A stretch of DNA of 64,000 bases from Pseudomonas migulae (GCF_024169315.1 NZ_JALJWR010000001.1:5630501-5694500), one strand, 5' to 3'. Counted from the first letter of the stretch, positions 45,505 through 54,996 are shown. Notes: generated from the letters alone by a model not told the origin. Numbers and translations: made by a program.

Positions 45505-46833
45505 ATGCAAGTTAAGCGTTTTTTCGCCGCCGATATGCGTCAGGCCATGAAACTGGTTCGTGATGAGCTGGGCGCTGATGCCGCCATCATTGGCAACCGC
45601 CGGATCGCCGGTGGTGTCGAGCTGACGGCTGCCCTCGATTACAAACTGTCGGCGCTGGCCCCGCGTGTTCCGAACATGGAACTCGAGGACGAGCTGCGCA
45701 AGACCCAGTCGCGGATCGTGACCGCCCAGGCCGAACTGAGCCTGCGCAGCGAGGGCGAGAGCGACAAGTCCACCAATCGTCAGTTGTTCGCCGGCCTGCC
45801 ACTCACCGCCGCCGAACCGCTGATCGAACCGACTTACACCGAACCCCGTCGTGCAGCGCCGGCTCCTGCGCCAGCTTCCGGCGGTGTCGACCCGCGGGCT
45901 TTCGACTCGATGCGTTTCGAGCTCAACAGCTTGCGCGAACTGATGGAAGTACAACTCGGCTCCCTGGCCTGGAATCAGCTGCAAGGCAGCCGTCCGGCCC
46001 AGGCGAACCTGTGGCGTCGCCTGCAGCGCATCGGTTTGTCCGGTCCGTTGTCCCGCGATCTGCTGGAACTGATCACTGAGATTGACGAACCTCGTCAGGC
46101 CTGGCGCATGTTGCTGGCGCACCTGGCGCGGATGATCGCCACACCGGAAATCGAGCCACTGGAAGAGGGCGGCGTGATTGCCATGGTCGGTCCTGCCGGC
46201 ATGGGCAAGACCACCACACTGGCCAAGCTCGCGGCCCGTTACGTGCTCAAGTACGGCGCACAGAACATCGCGCTGGTGAGCATGGACAGCTACCGCATCG
46301 GCGCTCAGGAACAACTCAAAACCCTGGGCCGGATCCTCAACGTGTCGGTAACGCACGTCGACCCGGGCCAGTCGCTGGTGCAGGCGCTGGATCCATTGCT
46401 GCGCAAGCGTGTGGTGCTGATCGATACCGCGGGCCTTCAGGCCAGCGATCCGGCACTGCGCATGCAGCTCGAAAGCCTGGCCGGGCGTGGCATCAAGTCA
46501 AAAAATTATCTGGTTCTGGCAACCACCAGCCAGAAACAGGTTCTAACGGCCGCTTATCACAGTTACAAGCGTTGCGGGCTCGCTGGCTGCATCCTGACTA
46601 AACTGGATGAAACGGCAAGTCTGGGCGAGGTGTTGAGCCTGGCAATCAGTCACGAGTTGCCGGTGGCTTACCTGACCGATGGACCGCGGATTCCGGATGA
46701 TTTGCATCTGCCGCGTCGTCATCAGCTGGTCAGCCGCGCCGTGAGTGTGCAAATGCAGGAAGAACCCAGCGAAGAAGCCATGGCTGACATGTTCGCTGAT
46801 ATTTACCACAGCCCGACCAAGCAGGTTGGCTGA
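45505..46833 (+). CDS. flhF: Polar flagellum placement GTPase FlhF
   Basis: A 442-residue SRP-type GTPase that sets the pole at which the flagellum is built. N-terminal basic domain (MQVKRFFAADMRQAMKLVRDE), NG domain with P-loop GPAGMGKTTT (229-238), LVSMDSYRIGAQEQL, IDTAGLQASD and the specificity motif TKLDETASLGE. Works with FleN, whose gene follows. Confidence 0.96.
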   Translation: MQVKRFFAADMRQAMKLVRDELGADAAIIGNRRIAGGVELTAALDYKLSALAPRVPNMELEDELRKTQSRIVTAQAELSLRSEGESDKSTNRQLFAGLPLTAAEPLIEPTYTEPRRAAPAPAPASGGVDPRAFDSMRFELNSLRELMEVQLGSLAWNQLQGSRPAQANLWRRLQRIGLSGPLSRDLLELITEIDEPRQAWRMLLAHLARMIATPEIEPLEEGGVIAMVGPAGMGKTTTLAKLAARYVLKYGAQNIALVSMDSYRIGAQEQLKTLGRILNVSVTHVDPGQSLVQALDPLLRKRVVLIDTAGLQASDPALRMQLESLAGRGIKSKNYLVLATTSQKQVLTAAYHSYKRCGLAGCILTKLDETASLGEVLSLAISHELPVAYLTDGPRIPDDLHLPRRHQLVSRAVSVQMQEEPSEEAMADMFADIYHSPTKQVG

Positions 46834-46840
46834 GGTATTA

Positions 46841-46948
46841 ATGAACAGTTTTTGTACCTACATCGATGGTCTGCCATGCATTGTTCCGTTTGTGAACGCG
46901 CAGCCAGTAATGTGGCCTCCGTCTATGCAAGACAAGGTAAAGAAATAA
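46841..46948 (+). CDS. Possible 35-residue ORF between flhF and fleN
   Basis: A 35-codon frame begins at ATG 46841 with GAGG at 46832-46835 and ends TAA one base before the fleN ATG. It holds three Pro-rich turns (FVNAQPVMWPP) and two cysteines. The tight fit between the two genes suggests either a real small protein or a translational coupling device; the encoded sequence is not known to me. Confidence 0.35.
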   Translation: MNSFCTYIDGLPCIVPFVNAQPVMWPPSMQDKVKK

Positions 46949-46949
46949 C

Positions 46950-47780
46950 ATGGGCAGCATGCATCCCGTACAGGTGATCGCGGTGACCGGCGGCAAAGGT
47001 GGCGTCGGGAAGACTAACGTGTCAGTGAACTTGTCCCTGGCTCTAGCTGAGCTCGGCCGGCGCGTCATGCTGCTGGACGCCGATCTGGGGCTGGCGAACG
47101 TCGACGTCCTGCTGGGACTGACACCCAAACGCACCCTGGCCGACGTGATCGAAGGCCGCTGTGAGCTGCGCGACGTGTTGTTGCAGGGGCCCGGCGGCAT
47201 CCGCATCGTCCCGGCGGCGTCCGGTACTCAGAGCATGGTCCATCTGAGCCCGGCGCAACACGCCGGCCTGATCCAGGCATTCAGCGATATCGGCGACAAC
47301 CTCGACGTCCTGGTGATCGACACCGCTGCAGGTATTGGTGACTCGGTAGTCAGTTTCGTTCGCGCCGCGCAGGAAGTCTTGCTGGTGGTCTGCGACGAGC
47401 CGACCTCGATCACCGACGCCTACGCACTGATCAAGCTGCTGAACCGCGACTACGGCATGAACCGTTTCCGCGTCCTGGCCAACATGGCCCAGAGCCCGCA
47501 GGAAGGTCGCAACCTGTTCGCCAAGTTGACCAAGGTCACGGATCGCTTCCTCGACGTCGCCTTACAATACGTCGGTGCGGTGCCGTACGACGAAAGCGTG
47601 CGCAAGGCTGTCCAGAAGCAACGCGCGGTTTATGAAGCGTTCCCGCGTTCCAAGTGCTCGCTGGCCTTCAAGGCCATCGCACAAAAGGTCGATACCTGGC
47701 CGTTGCCCGCCAACCCGCGTGGGCATCTGGAGTTCTTCGTCGAGCGCCTCGTGCAACAAACCGCAGGACCCGTGCTATGA
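46950..47780 (+). CDS. fleN: Flagellar number regulator FleN (FlhG)
   Basis: A 276-residue MinD-like ATPase that binds FleQ and limits the cell to its proper flagellar number. Deviant Walker A GGKGGVGKTN (residues 14-23), LLDADLGLANVDVLLGL, and VIDTAAGIGDSVVSF. The C-terminal membrane-targeting helix is typical. Its stop overlaps the fliA start by ATGA. Confidence 0.97.
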   Translation: MGSMHPVQVIAVTGGKGGVGKTNVSVNLSLALAELGRRVMLLDADLGLANVDVLLGLTPKRTLADVIEGRCELRDVLLQGPGGIRIVPAASGTQSMVHLSPAQHAGLIQAFSDIGDNLDVLVIDTAAGIGDSVVSFVRAAQEVLLVVCDEPTSITDAYALIKLLNRDYGMNRFRVLANMAQSPQEGRNLFAKLTKVTDRFLDVALQYVGAVPYDESVRKAVQKQRAVYEAFPRSKCSLAFKAIAQKVDTWPLPANPRGHLEFFVERLVQQTAGPVL

Positions 47781-48517
47781 CAGCCAGCGGCTACAACCTT
47801 TACAAGAAGTCGGCACGTGACGCGCAGTACGAGCTGATCGAGCGTTACGCGCCACTGGTCAAACGCATTGCCTACCACTTGCTGGCGCGACTGCCGGCCA
47901 GTGTCCAGGTCGAAGACCTGATCCAGGCCGGCATGATCGGCCTGCTTGAAGTATCGACCAAATACGACGCCAGCAAAGGCGCGAGTTTCGAGACGTATGC
48001 GGGCATTCGAATCCGCGGCGCGATGCTCGATGAAGTCCGCAAGGGGGACTGGGCGCCACGTTCGGTCCACCGCAATACCCGCATGGTCAGCGACGCAATT
48101 CGCTCGATTGAAGCTAAAACCGGCCGTGACGCTAAAGATCACGAAGTTGCGGCCGAACTCCAATTGAGTCTCGACGATTACTACGGGATTTTGAACGACA
48201 CCCTGGGCAGCCGGTTATTCAGTTTCGACGATCTGTTGCAGGACGGCGAACACGAAGGGCTGCACGAGGATGGCGCGAGTGCTCATCTCGAGCCGTCACG
48301 CGATCTGGAAGATGAACGCTTCCAGGCGGCGCTGGCGGACGCGATTGCCAATTTGCCGGAGCGTGAGCGACTGGTGTTGGCGCTGTACTACGACGAAGAG
48401 TTGAATCTCAAGGAAATCGGTGAGGTCCTGGGGGTCAGCGAATCTCGGGTCAGCCAGTTACACAGCCAGTGCGCGGCCCGTTTGCGGGGGCGTTTGGGGG
48501 AGTGGCGAGCGCGCTGA
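47777..48517 (+). CDS. fliA: Sigma-28 factor FliA
   Basis: A 246-residue sigma factor for late flagellar and chemotaxis genes. Region 2 has YAPLVKRIAYHL and QAGMIGLLEV, region 3 GAMLDEVRKGDWAPRSVHR, and region 4 LNLKEIGEVLGVSESRVSQ. ATG 47777 overlaps the fleN stop; a longer frame from 47654 is out of context. It serves the promoters at 19409 and 22387. Confidence 0.97.
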   Translation: MTASGYNLYKKSARDAQYELIERYAPLVKRIAYHLLARLPASVQVEDLIQAGMIGLLEVSTKYDASKGASFETYAGIRIRGAMLDEVRKGDWAPRSVHRNTRMVSDAIRSIEAKTGRDAKDHEVAAELQLSLDDYYGILNDTLGSRLFSFDDLLQDGEHEGLHEDGASAHLEPSRDLEDERFQAALADAIANLPERERLVLALYYDEELNLKEIGEVLGVSESRVSQLHSQCAARLRGRLGEWRAR

Positions 48518-48628
48518 AGGCAGTGTGGGGACACTGCGAACGTGGCTGGTGTGGTGTTGAACTGCGCCGGTCTCGATCTGTTGTGCTCCAGACAGTCATT
48601 GAGTGCTTTGCCGGATTGATTGAAATGG

Positions 48629-48652
48629 CGCGTCCAGGTGCTGGGCGCGTTT
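48629..48652 (+). terminator. Weak hairpin between fliA and cheY
   Basis: CGCGTCCAG and CTGGGCGCG pair around GTG (one G-U pair), followed only by TTT. It may be a partial terminator inside the 143-base fliA-cheY gap. Confidence 0.35.
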
Positions 48653-48672
48653 AAGACTGCTTGGAGGTCGAA

Positions 48673-49056
48673 TTGGACAAGAACATGAAAATCCTCATCG
48701 TTGATGACTTCTCAACGATGCGGCGGATCATAAAAAACCTGTTGCGTGACCTTGGGTTCACCAACACGGTCGAGGCCGACGATGGCACTACTGCCATTCC
48801 GGTTCTCAACAGCGGGAGCATCGACTTTCTGGTAACGGACTGGAACATGCCTGGCATGACCGGCATCGATCTGCTGCGCCACGTGCGCGCCGATGAAAAG
48901 CTCAAGCACCTGCCGGTGCTGATGGTGACCGCTGAAGCCAAGCGCGAGCAGATCATCGAAGCGGCCCAGGCCGGTGTTAACGGCTATGTGGTCAAACCCT
49001 TCACGGCCCAGGCGTTAAAAGAAAAAATCGAGAAGATTTTCGAACGCATCGGTTGA
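48673..49056 (+). CDS. cheY: Chemotaxis response regulator CheY
   Basis: A single-domain receiver that binds FliM when phosphorylated. Phosphoacceptor D56 is in [13 protein letters not shown], with VVKPF for the lysine. The classic start is ATG 48685 ([12 protein letters not shown]), but the only good ribosome binding site, GGAGG at 48663-48667, is 17 bases from it and exactly 5 from an in-frame TTG at 48673, which adds four residues. I chose TTG on that ground. cheZ follows after 22 bases. Confidence 0.9.
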   Translation: MDKNMKILIVDDFSTMRRIIKNLLRDLGFTNTVEADDGTTAIPVLNSGSIDFLVTDWNMPGMTGIDLLRHVRADEKLKHLPVLMVTAEAKREQIIEAAQAGVNGYVVKPFTAQALKEKIEKIFERIG

Positions 49057-49078
49057 GAAACTGCGCCACGGGGGAGCT

Positions 49079-49867
49079 ATGGACCACAACGAATCTTCAC
49101 AGGGCGATTTTGAATCGACCCTGAAAAAACACGCGGTCGAACTGGTCGAAAGCCTTGAAAAAGGCAGGTTCGGCGACGCTGTGCAACTGATCCATGAGCT
49201 CAATCAGACCCGTGACCGCGGCCTGTATCAGGAAGTGGGCAAGCTCACCCGCGAGCTGCACAGCGCGATCGTCAATTTCCAGATTGACCCGCACATGCCG
49301 CAAGCCGAGGAAGTGTCGCAGATCACGGATGCCACCGAGCGCCTGGGTTATGTTGTGAAACTGACCGAGGCTGCCGCCAACCGCACCATGGATCTGGTCG
49401 AGAACTCCACGCCGCTGGTCAACAGCCTGAGCGATGAAGCCCAAGCGCTGAGCACGGACTGGGGGCGGTTCATGCGTCGCGAAGTCGGGGCTGAAGAGTT
49501 TCGCGAGCTGGCACGGCGTGTCGACGGTTTCCTGGCACGCAGCAGCACGGACAACCGCGCGGTGTCGAGCAACCTCAACGACATTCTGCTCGCTCAGGAT
49601 TATCAGGACCTCACAGGTCAAGTGATCAAGCGTGTGACCCAATTGGTCACCGAAGTTGAAAGCAACCTGCTCAAGCTCGTGCTTATGGCCAGTCAGGTGG
49701 ACCGCTTTGCGGGCATCGAACATGACCGTGAAGCGATGCTTGCTGAAAAAGATCCGCAAAAACATCTCTCTCAGGGTGAAGGTCCGCAGATTCATGCCGA
49801 TAAAAGAGAAGACGTTGTGTCCGGTCAGGACGATGTGGACGATTTGCTATCCAGCCTGGGATTTTAG
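49079..49867 (+). CDS. cheZ: CheY-P phosphatase CheZ
   Basis: A 262-residue helical phosphatase that removes the phosphate from CheY. The catalytic glutamine is Q181 in LAQDYQDLTGQVIKRV, and the C-terminal CheY-binding tail is DDVDDLLSSLGF. The region before the tail contains a possible sigma-28 promoter for cheA. GGGGGAG precedes the ATG. Confidence 0.95.
   Translation: MDHNESSQGDFESTLKKHAVELVESLEKGRFGDAVQLIHELNQTRDRGLYQEVGKLTRELHSAIVNFQIDPHMPQAEEVSQITDATERLGYVVKLTEAAANRTMDLVENSTPLVNSLSDEAQALSTDWGRFMRREVGAEEFRELARRVDGFLARSSTDNRAVSSNLNDILLAQDYQDLTGQVIKRVTQLVTEVESNLLKLVLMASQVDRFAGIEHDREAMLAEKDPQKHLSQGEGPQIHADKREDVVSGQDDVDDLLSSLGF
49777..49803 (+). promoter_or_regulatory. Possible sigma-28 promoter inside cheZ
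   Basis: An exact -10 GCCGATAA (49796-49803) is preceded at N11 by TGAAGGTC, which matches five of eight -35 positions. It lies 120 bases before cheA. Being coding sequence, chance is a real alternative. Confidence 0.35.
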
Positions 49868-49922
49868 AGTTTTGGAATTTTAGGTTTTTTAGGTTTTTAG
49901 ACCTGTTAGGAGCACCCCCTTA

Positions 49923-52169
49923 ATGAGCTTCGGCGCCGATGAAGAGATCCTTCAGGATTTCCTGGTTGAGGCCGGCGAGATTCTAGAGCAACTGTCCGAA
50001 CAGCTGGTCGAGCTTGAAAGCCGACCGGATGATGCGGATTTGCTCAATGCAATTTTTCGCGGTTTTCACACTGTAAAAGGGGGCGCCGGCTTCCTCCAGC
50101 TCAACGAGTTGGTGGAGTGCTGTCACATCGCCGAGAACGTGTTCGACATCCTGCGCAAGGGTGAACGTCGCGTCGACTCGGAATTGATGGACGTGGTTCT
50201 CGAAGCGCTGGATGCGGTGAACAGTATGTTTACCGAAGTCCGCGAGCGCAGCCCGATCACGCCTGCCACGCCTGAATTGCTCGCGGCCCTGGCCCGTCTG
50301 GCCGAGCCGCAAACCGCCGATGAAGCCGCGCCTGTGGCTGAAGTGGTGGAAGCACCGGCTGCCGAAGCCGAATCAGGCGACATCACCGATAACGAATTCG
50401 AACAACTGCTGGACTCGCTGAACGCCGTCAAGGCCCAGGCCGAGGCGCCGGCCGTTGCTCCGCTGCCCGCTGGCGATGCCGCGGCCGGCGACGAAATCAC
50501 CGATGCAGAATTCGAGTCGTTGCTCGATCAATTGCACGGCAAAGGCCAGTTCGCGGTCGACGCGGTAGCCGCACCTGCTGCCCCCGCGGCACCGGCTGCT
50601 CCAAAAGCGGCGGGCGACAGTTCCGACATTACCGACGACGAGTTCGAAGCTCTGCTCGATCAGTTGCACGGCAAGGGCAACTTTGCCGTCGACGCGCTGG
50701 AGTCGGCGATTGCCGCCGTACCAGCCCCGGCTGCGCCTACCGCTAAAGCGGCCGGCGGCGATCTGATCTCGGATCACGAGTTCGAATCGCTGCTCGACGA
50801 ATTGCACGGCAAAGGCAAGTTCACCGAAGTCGGCACCGGTTCTGCCGCTGCTGCGGTAGCGGCGCCCGTCGCCAAAGCCCCGGCACCGGTCGCCAAGGCG
50901 CCCGAGCCAAAAGCTGAAGCGCCGAAGCCTGCTGCCGCCGCTGCACCGGCGCCTGCCCGTGCACCGGCTGCGCCACCGGCGGAAAAACCGGCCAGCGAAG
51001 CCGAGACCACCGTGCGGGTCGATACCGCGCGTCTCGACGAAATCATGAACATGGTGGGCGAGCTGGTACTGGTGCGTAACCGTCTGGTTCGTCTGGGTGC
51101 CAACAGCGCCGATGAGGCCATGTCCAAGGCCGTGTCGAACCTCGACGTGGTCACCGCTGACTTGCAAACCGCGGTCATGAAGACCCGGATGCAGCCGATC
51201 AAGAAAGTCTTCGGGCGCTTCCCGCGTCTGGTTCGCGACCTGGCTCGCCAGCTCAAGAAAGAGATCAACCTGGAGCTGGTCGGCGAAGAAACCGACCTCG
51301 ACAAGAACCTCGTCGAGGCCCTGGCCGACCCGCTGGTCCACTTGGTGCGCAACTCGGTCGACCACGGCATTGAAGAGCCGGCCGATCGTGAAGCGATGGG
51401 CAAACCGCGTAGCGGCAAAGTGATCCTGTCCGCTGAGCAGGAAGGCGACCACATCCTGCTGTCCATCTCCGATGACGGCAAGGGCATGGATGCCGACGTG
51501 TTGCGCGGCATCGCGGTGAAGAAAGGTTTGATGGACAAGGATGCGGCGGACCGTCTCAGCGAGTCCGACTGCTTCAACCTGATCTTCGCACCGGGTTTCT
51601 CGACCAAAACCGAGATCTCCGACGTGTCGGGTCGTGGCGTGGGCATGGACGTGGTGAAAACCAAGATCGCCCAGCTCAACGGCACCATCAACATCTACTC
51701 GACCAAGGGCAAGGGCTCGAAGATCGTCATCAAGGTCCCGTTGACCCTGGCGATCATGCCGACGCTGATGGTCATGCTCGGCAACCAGGCGTTTGCGTTC
51801 CCGCTGGTGAACGTCAACGAGATCTTCCACCTCGACCTGTCGCGCACCAACGTGGTGGACGGCCAGGAAGTGGTGATCGTGCGGGACAAGGCGCTGCCAC
51901 TGTTCTATCTCAAGCGCTGGCTGGTCAGCTCCGCCGCTCACGAAGAGCAGCGTGAAGGCCATGTGGTGATCCTTTCGGTGGGCACTCAGCGGATCGGCTT
52001 CGTCGTCGATCAACTGGTCGGCCAGGAAGAAGTGGTCATCAAGCCATTGGGCAAAATGCTCCAGGGAACCCCGGGCATGTCCGGCGCCACCATCACCGGT
52101 GACGGCCGCATTGCGCTGATTCTCGATGTTCCGAGCATGCTCAAGCGTTACGCCGCACGGCGTATTTGA
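49923..52169 (+). CDS. cheA: Chemotaxis histidine kinase CheA
   Basis: A 748-residue kinase. Hpt domain with phosphorylated H49 (RGFHTVKGGAGF); an Ala/Pro-rich linker that holds four copies of the motif ITDxEFExLLDxL(HGKG) starting at residues 154, 192, 236 and 282; dimerisation domain (VRVDTARLDEIMNMVGELVL); HATPase (VRNSVDHGIEEP, DDGKGMD, GRGVGMDVV); and CheW-like regulatory domain. Partner genes CheW and ParP lie downstream. Confidence 0.96.
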   Translation: MSFGADEEILQDFLVEAGEILEQLSEQLVELESRPDDADLLNAIFRGFHTVKGGAGFLQLNELVECCHIAENVFDILRKGERRVDSELMDVVLEALDAVNSMFTEVRERSPITPATPELLAALARLAEPQTADEAAPVAEVVEAPAAEAESGDITDNEFEQLLDSLNAVKAQAEAPAVAPLPAGDAAAGDEITDAEFESLLDQLHGKGQFAVDAVAAPAAPAAPAAPKAAGDSSDITDDEFEALLDQLHGKGNFAVDALESAIAAVPAPAAPTAKAAGGDLISDHEFESLLDELHGKGKFTEVGTGSAAAAVAAPVAKAPAPVAKAPEPKAEAPKPAAAAAPAPARAPAAPPAEKPASEAETTVRVDTARLDEIMNMVGELVLVRNRLVRLGANSADEAMSKAVSNLDVVTADLQTAVMKTRMQPIKKVFGRFPRLVRDLARQLKKEINLELVGEETDLDKNLVEALADPLVHLVRNSVDHGIEEPADREAMGKPRSGKVILSAEQEGDHILLSISDDGKGMDADVLRGIAVKKGLMDKDAADRLSESDCFNLIFAPGFSTKTEISDVSGRGVGMDVVKTKIAQLNGTINIYSTKGKGSKIVIKVPLTLAIMPTLMVMLGNQAFAFPLVNVNEIFHLDLSRTNVVDGQEVVIVRDKALPLFYLKRWLVSSAAHEEQREGHVVILSVGTQRIGFVVDQLVGQEEVVIKPLGKMLQGTPGMSGATITGDGRIALILDVPSMLKRYAARRI

Positions 52170-52219
52170 TTCTGGGGGAGCGGGGCGACTGAGCCTCGCC
52201 CCCGCCTAACGGAGTGTTT

Positions 52220-53350
52220 ATGGTAGTCAAGGTCCTGGTGGTGGACGATTCGGGGTTTTTCCGCCGCCGCGTCTCGGAAATTCTTTCAGCAGATTCGAAT
52301 ATCCAGGTCGTCGGTACGGCGACCAACGGAAAAGAGGCGATCGATCAGGCGCTGGCCCTCAAGCCAGACGTGATCACCATGGACTACGAGATGCCGATGA
52401 TGGATGGCATCACGGCCGTGCGGCACATCATGCAGCGCTGCCCGACACCGGTGTTGATGTTCTCCTCGCTGACGCACGAAGGCGCCCGGGTCACCCTGGA
52501 CGCGCTGGATGCCGGCGCGGTGGATTTTCTGCCGAAGAACTTCGAAGACATCTCGCGCAATCCCGAGAAGGTCAAGCAACTGCTGTGCGAGAAGATTCTC
52601 AGCATTTCGCGCAGTAACCGGCGTGTCAGTACCTACAGCGCTCCGGCCCCGGCACCAGTCGCCACGCCAGCCCCGACACCTGCGCCTTCCAGCGTCGGCA
52701 GTTATGGCAGCAGCGCACCGGCACGTCCGGCACCGATCCCGGCTCGTGCCTCTGCGCACGCACCGTCGTCGCCCGCGCCGAAACGCAAAGCCTACAAGCT
52801 GGTTGCCATCGGCACGTCCACCGGCGGCCCGGTTGCCCTGCAGCGCGTATTGACGCAATTGCCGGCCAACTTCCCGGCTCCGATCGTGCTGATCCAGCAC
52901 ATGCCGGCGGCCTTCACCAAGGCATTCGCCGAACGTCTGGACAAGCTCTGCCGCATCAGCGTCAAGGAAGCCGAGGATGGCGACATCCTGCGTCCGGGCC
53001 TGGCGTTGCTGGCACCGGGTGGCAAGCAAATGATGATCGACGGCCGTGGCGCGGTGAAAATCCTGCCCGGCGACGAGCGTCTGAACTACAAGCCGTGCGT
53101 GGACATCACCTTCGGTTCGGCGGCCAAGTCCTACGGTGACAAAGTTCTGGCGGTCGTGCTGACCGGCATGGGCGCCGACGGTCGTGAAGGTGCGCGTCTG
53201 CTCAAGCAGGGCGGCAGCTCGATCTGGGCTCAGGATGAAGCCAGCTGCGTGATCTACGGCATGCCGATGGCGATCGTCAAAGCTGAACTCGCCGATGCGG
53301 TGTACGGCCTCGACGACATTGGCAAGCACCTGGTCGAGGCGTGTATCTGA
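52220..53350 (+). CDS. cheB: Chemoreceptor methylesterase CheB
   Basis: A 376-residue adaptation enzyme that demethylates and deamidates chemoreceptors. Receiver with D55 ([13 protein letters not shown]), an Ala/Pro-rich linker (about residues 138-190), and the esterase domain with S200 ([11 protein letters not shown]), a His in [10 protein letters not shown] and Asp in [12 protein letters not shown] 52220 has ACGGAG at 52209; GTG 52214 lies within that site. It overlaps motC. Confidence 0.95.
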   Translation: MVVKVLVVDDSGFFRRRVSEILSADSNIQVVGTATNGKEAIDQALALKPDVITMDYEMPMMDGITAVRHIMQRCPTPVLMFSSLTHEGARVTLDALDAGAVDFLPKNFEDISRNPEKVKQLLCEKILSISRSNRRVSTYSAPAPAPVATPAPTPAPSSVGSYGSSAPARPAPIPARASAHAPSSPAPKRKAYKLVAIGTSTGGPVALQRVLTQLPANFPAPIVLIQHMPAAFTKAFAERLDKLCRISVKEAEDGDILRPGLALLAPGGKQMMIDGRGAVKILPGDERLNYKPCVDITFGSAAKSYGDKVLAVVLTGMGADGREGARLLKQGGSSIWAQDEASCVIYGMPMAIVKAELADAVYGLDDIGKHLVEACI

Positions 53351-54090
53351 TGGATGTACTCAGCCTTATCGGGATCATCATGGCGTTCGTCGCCATCATT
53401 GGTGGCAACTACCTTGAAGGCGGTCACCTCGGCGCGCTGGCCAACGGCCCGGCAGCGTTGATCGTGCTCGGCGGCACCATCGGTGCGGCACTGTTGCAAT
53501 CGCCGATGAGCGCCTTCAAGCGCGCCATGCAGATTCTTGGCTGGATCCTGTTCCCGCCTCGCGTGGACCTGGCCGGCGGTGTCGACCGCGTGGTGAACTG
53601 GAGCCTGACCGCCCGCAAGGAAGGTCTGCTCGGTCTGGAAGGCGTGGCTGACGCCGAGCCCGACGCTTACTCGCGCAAAGGCCTGCAACTGCTGGTGGAC
53701 GGTGCCGAGCCAGAGGCCATTCGCAGCATTCTGGAAGTGGATTTCTACACGCAGGAAAGCCGTGACATCGAAGCCGCCAAAGTGTTCGAGAGCATGGGCG
53801 GCTATGCGCCGACCATCGGCATCATCGGTGCGGTGATGGGCCTGATCCACGTCATGGGCAACCTGGCCGATCCGTCGCAACTGGGCAGCGGCATTGCCGT
53901 GGCGTTCGTCGCGACCATCTACGGCGTGGCCAGTGCCAACCTGGTGCTGCTGCCGATTGCCGCCAAACTCAAGTCCGTCGCGTTGCGTCAGTCGCGTTAT
54001 CGCGAAATGTTGCTGGAAGGCATTCTGTCGATCGCCGAAGGTGAAAACCCTCGCTCTATCGAGTTGAAGCTTCAGGGCTTCATGGATTGA
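53350..54090 (+). CDS. motC: Flagellar stator protein MotC (MotA family)
   Basis: A 246-residue stator subunit with four membrane helices; LIGIIMAFVAIIGGNYLEGG opens helix 1, and the VMGLIHVMGNLADPSQLGSGIAVAF segment carries the conserved prolines and glycines of MotA helices 3-4. A second stator (motAB) is normally elsewhere in Pseudomonas. ATG 53350 shares one base with the cheB stop. motD follows after 15 bases. Confidence 0.94.
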   Translation: MDVLSLIGIIMAFVAIIGGNYLEGGHLGALANGPAALIVLGGTIGAALLQSPMSAFKRAMQILGWILFPPRVDLAGGVDRVVNWSLTARKEGLLGLEGVADAEPDAYSRKGLQLLVDGAEPEAIRSILEVDFYTQESRDIEAAKVFESMGGYAPTIGIIGAVMGLIHVMGNLADPSQLGSGIAVAFVATIYGVASANLVLLPIAAKLKSVALRQSRYREMLLEGILSIAEGENPRSIELKLQGFMD

Positions 54091-54105
54091 TGGGGGTAAT
54101 GGATC

Positions 54106-54996
54106 ATGGCTCGTCGTCGACAACCTGAAGAACATGTAAACCATGAACGCTGGCTCGTTTCCTACGCCGACTTCATTACGTTGCTGTTCGCCTTTTTCGT
54201 GGTGATGTACTCGATTTCTTCGATCAATGAAGGCAAGTACAAGATCATCTCGGAAGCGTTGATCGGCGTGTTCACCGATTCGGATCGTGCGCTCAAGCCG
54301 ATCCCCATCGGTGAAGAGCGTCCGAAAACCGTGACCCCGGCCAAGCCGCTGGTCAAGGACAGCGAGCAGGTCGATGCCGGGATTGCCGGGGCCAGTGATC
54401 CGCTGAAAAGCATTGCCGACGACATCAGCGCCGCGTTCGGCGACTTGATCAGCTCCAACCAGATGACCGTGCGCGGCAACGAGCTGTGGGTCGAGATCGA
54501 ACTCAATTCCAGCCTGTTGTTCGGCAGCGGCGATGCCATGCCCAGCGACATGGCGTTCAACATCATCGATAAAGTCGCCGTGATCCTGAAGCCGTTCGAC
54601 AACCCGATTCACGTCGAAGGCTTCACCGACGATCAACCGATCCGCACCGCGCAGTATCCCACCAACTGGGAATTGTCCTCGGCACGTTCGGCGAGCATCG
54701 TGCGCATGCTGGCGATGCAGGGTGTGAACCCCGGTCGACTGGCGTCGGTGGGTTACGGCGAATTCCAGCCGGTGGCCAACAACGCCACGGCAGAGGGCAG
54801 GGCGCGCAACCGTCGCGTGGTGCTGGTCGTGTCACGAAATCTCGATGTACGTCGCAGCCTCACCGGCACCGGAACCGCCAATGCGCAACCGGATGCCGCG
54901 TTGAAGCGTGCTGGCACACAAACTGCACCTGCACCGGTCAAGTCGCCGGGACGAGAGAGCGCCGTCAATTCTCCGTCACCCGCATTAATACGTTGA
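54106..54996 (+). CDS. motD: Flagellar stator protein MotD (MotB family)
   Basis: A 296-residue stator partner. The proton-carrying Asp is in WLVSYADFITLLFAFFVVMY (residues 17-36), followed by a plug and an OmpA-like peptidoglycan-binding domain (IHVEGFTDDQPI, ELSSARSASIVRML, RARNRRVVLVV). The tail after residue 250 is Ala/Pro-rich. Works with MotC, chiefly in swarming and viscous media in P. aeruginosa. Confidence 0.94.
   Translation: MARRRQPEEHVNHERWLVSYADFITLLFAFFVVMYSISSINEGKYKIISEALIGVFTDSDRALKPIPIGEERPKTVTPAKPLVKDSEQVDAGIAGASDPLKSIADDISAAFGDLISSNQMTVRGNELWVEIELNSSLLFGSGDAMPSDMAFNIIDKVAVILKPFDNPIHVEGFTDDQPIRTAQYPTNWELSSARSASIVRMLAMQGVNPGRLASVGYGEFQPVANNATAEGRARNRRVVLVVSRNLDVRRSLTGTGTANAQPDAALKRAGTQTAPAPVKSPGRESAVNSPSPALIR

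Noticed and set aside
48133..48160. TAAAGATC-N11-GCCGAACT inside fliA as a sigma-28 promoter
   Set aside because: The -10 ends ACT rather than TAA, and the site lies in the middle of conserved fliA coding sequence with no start of a gene nearby.
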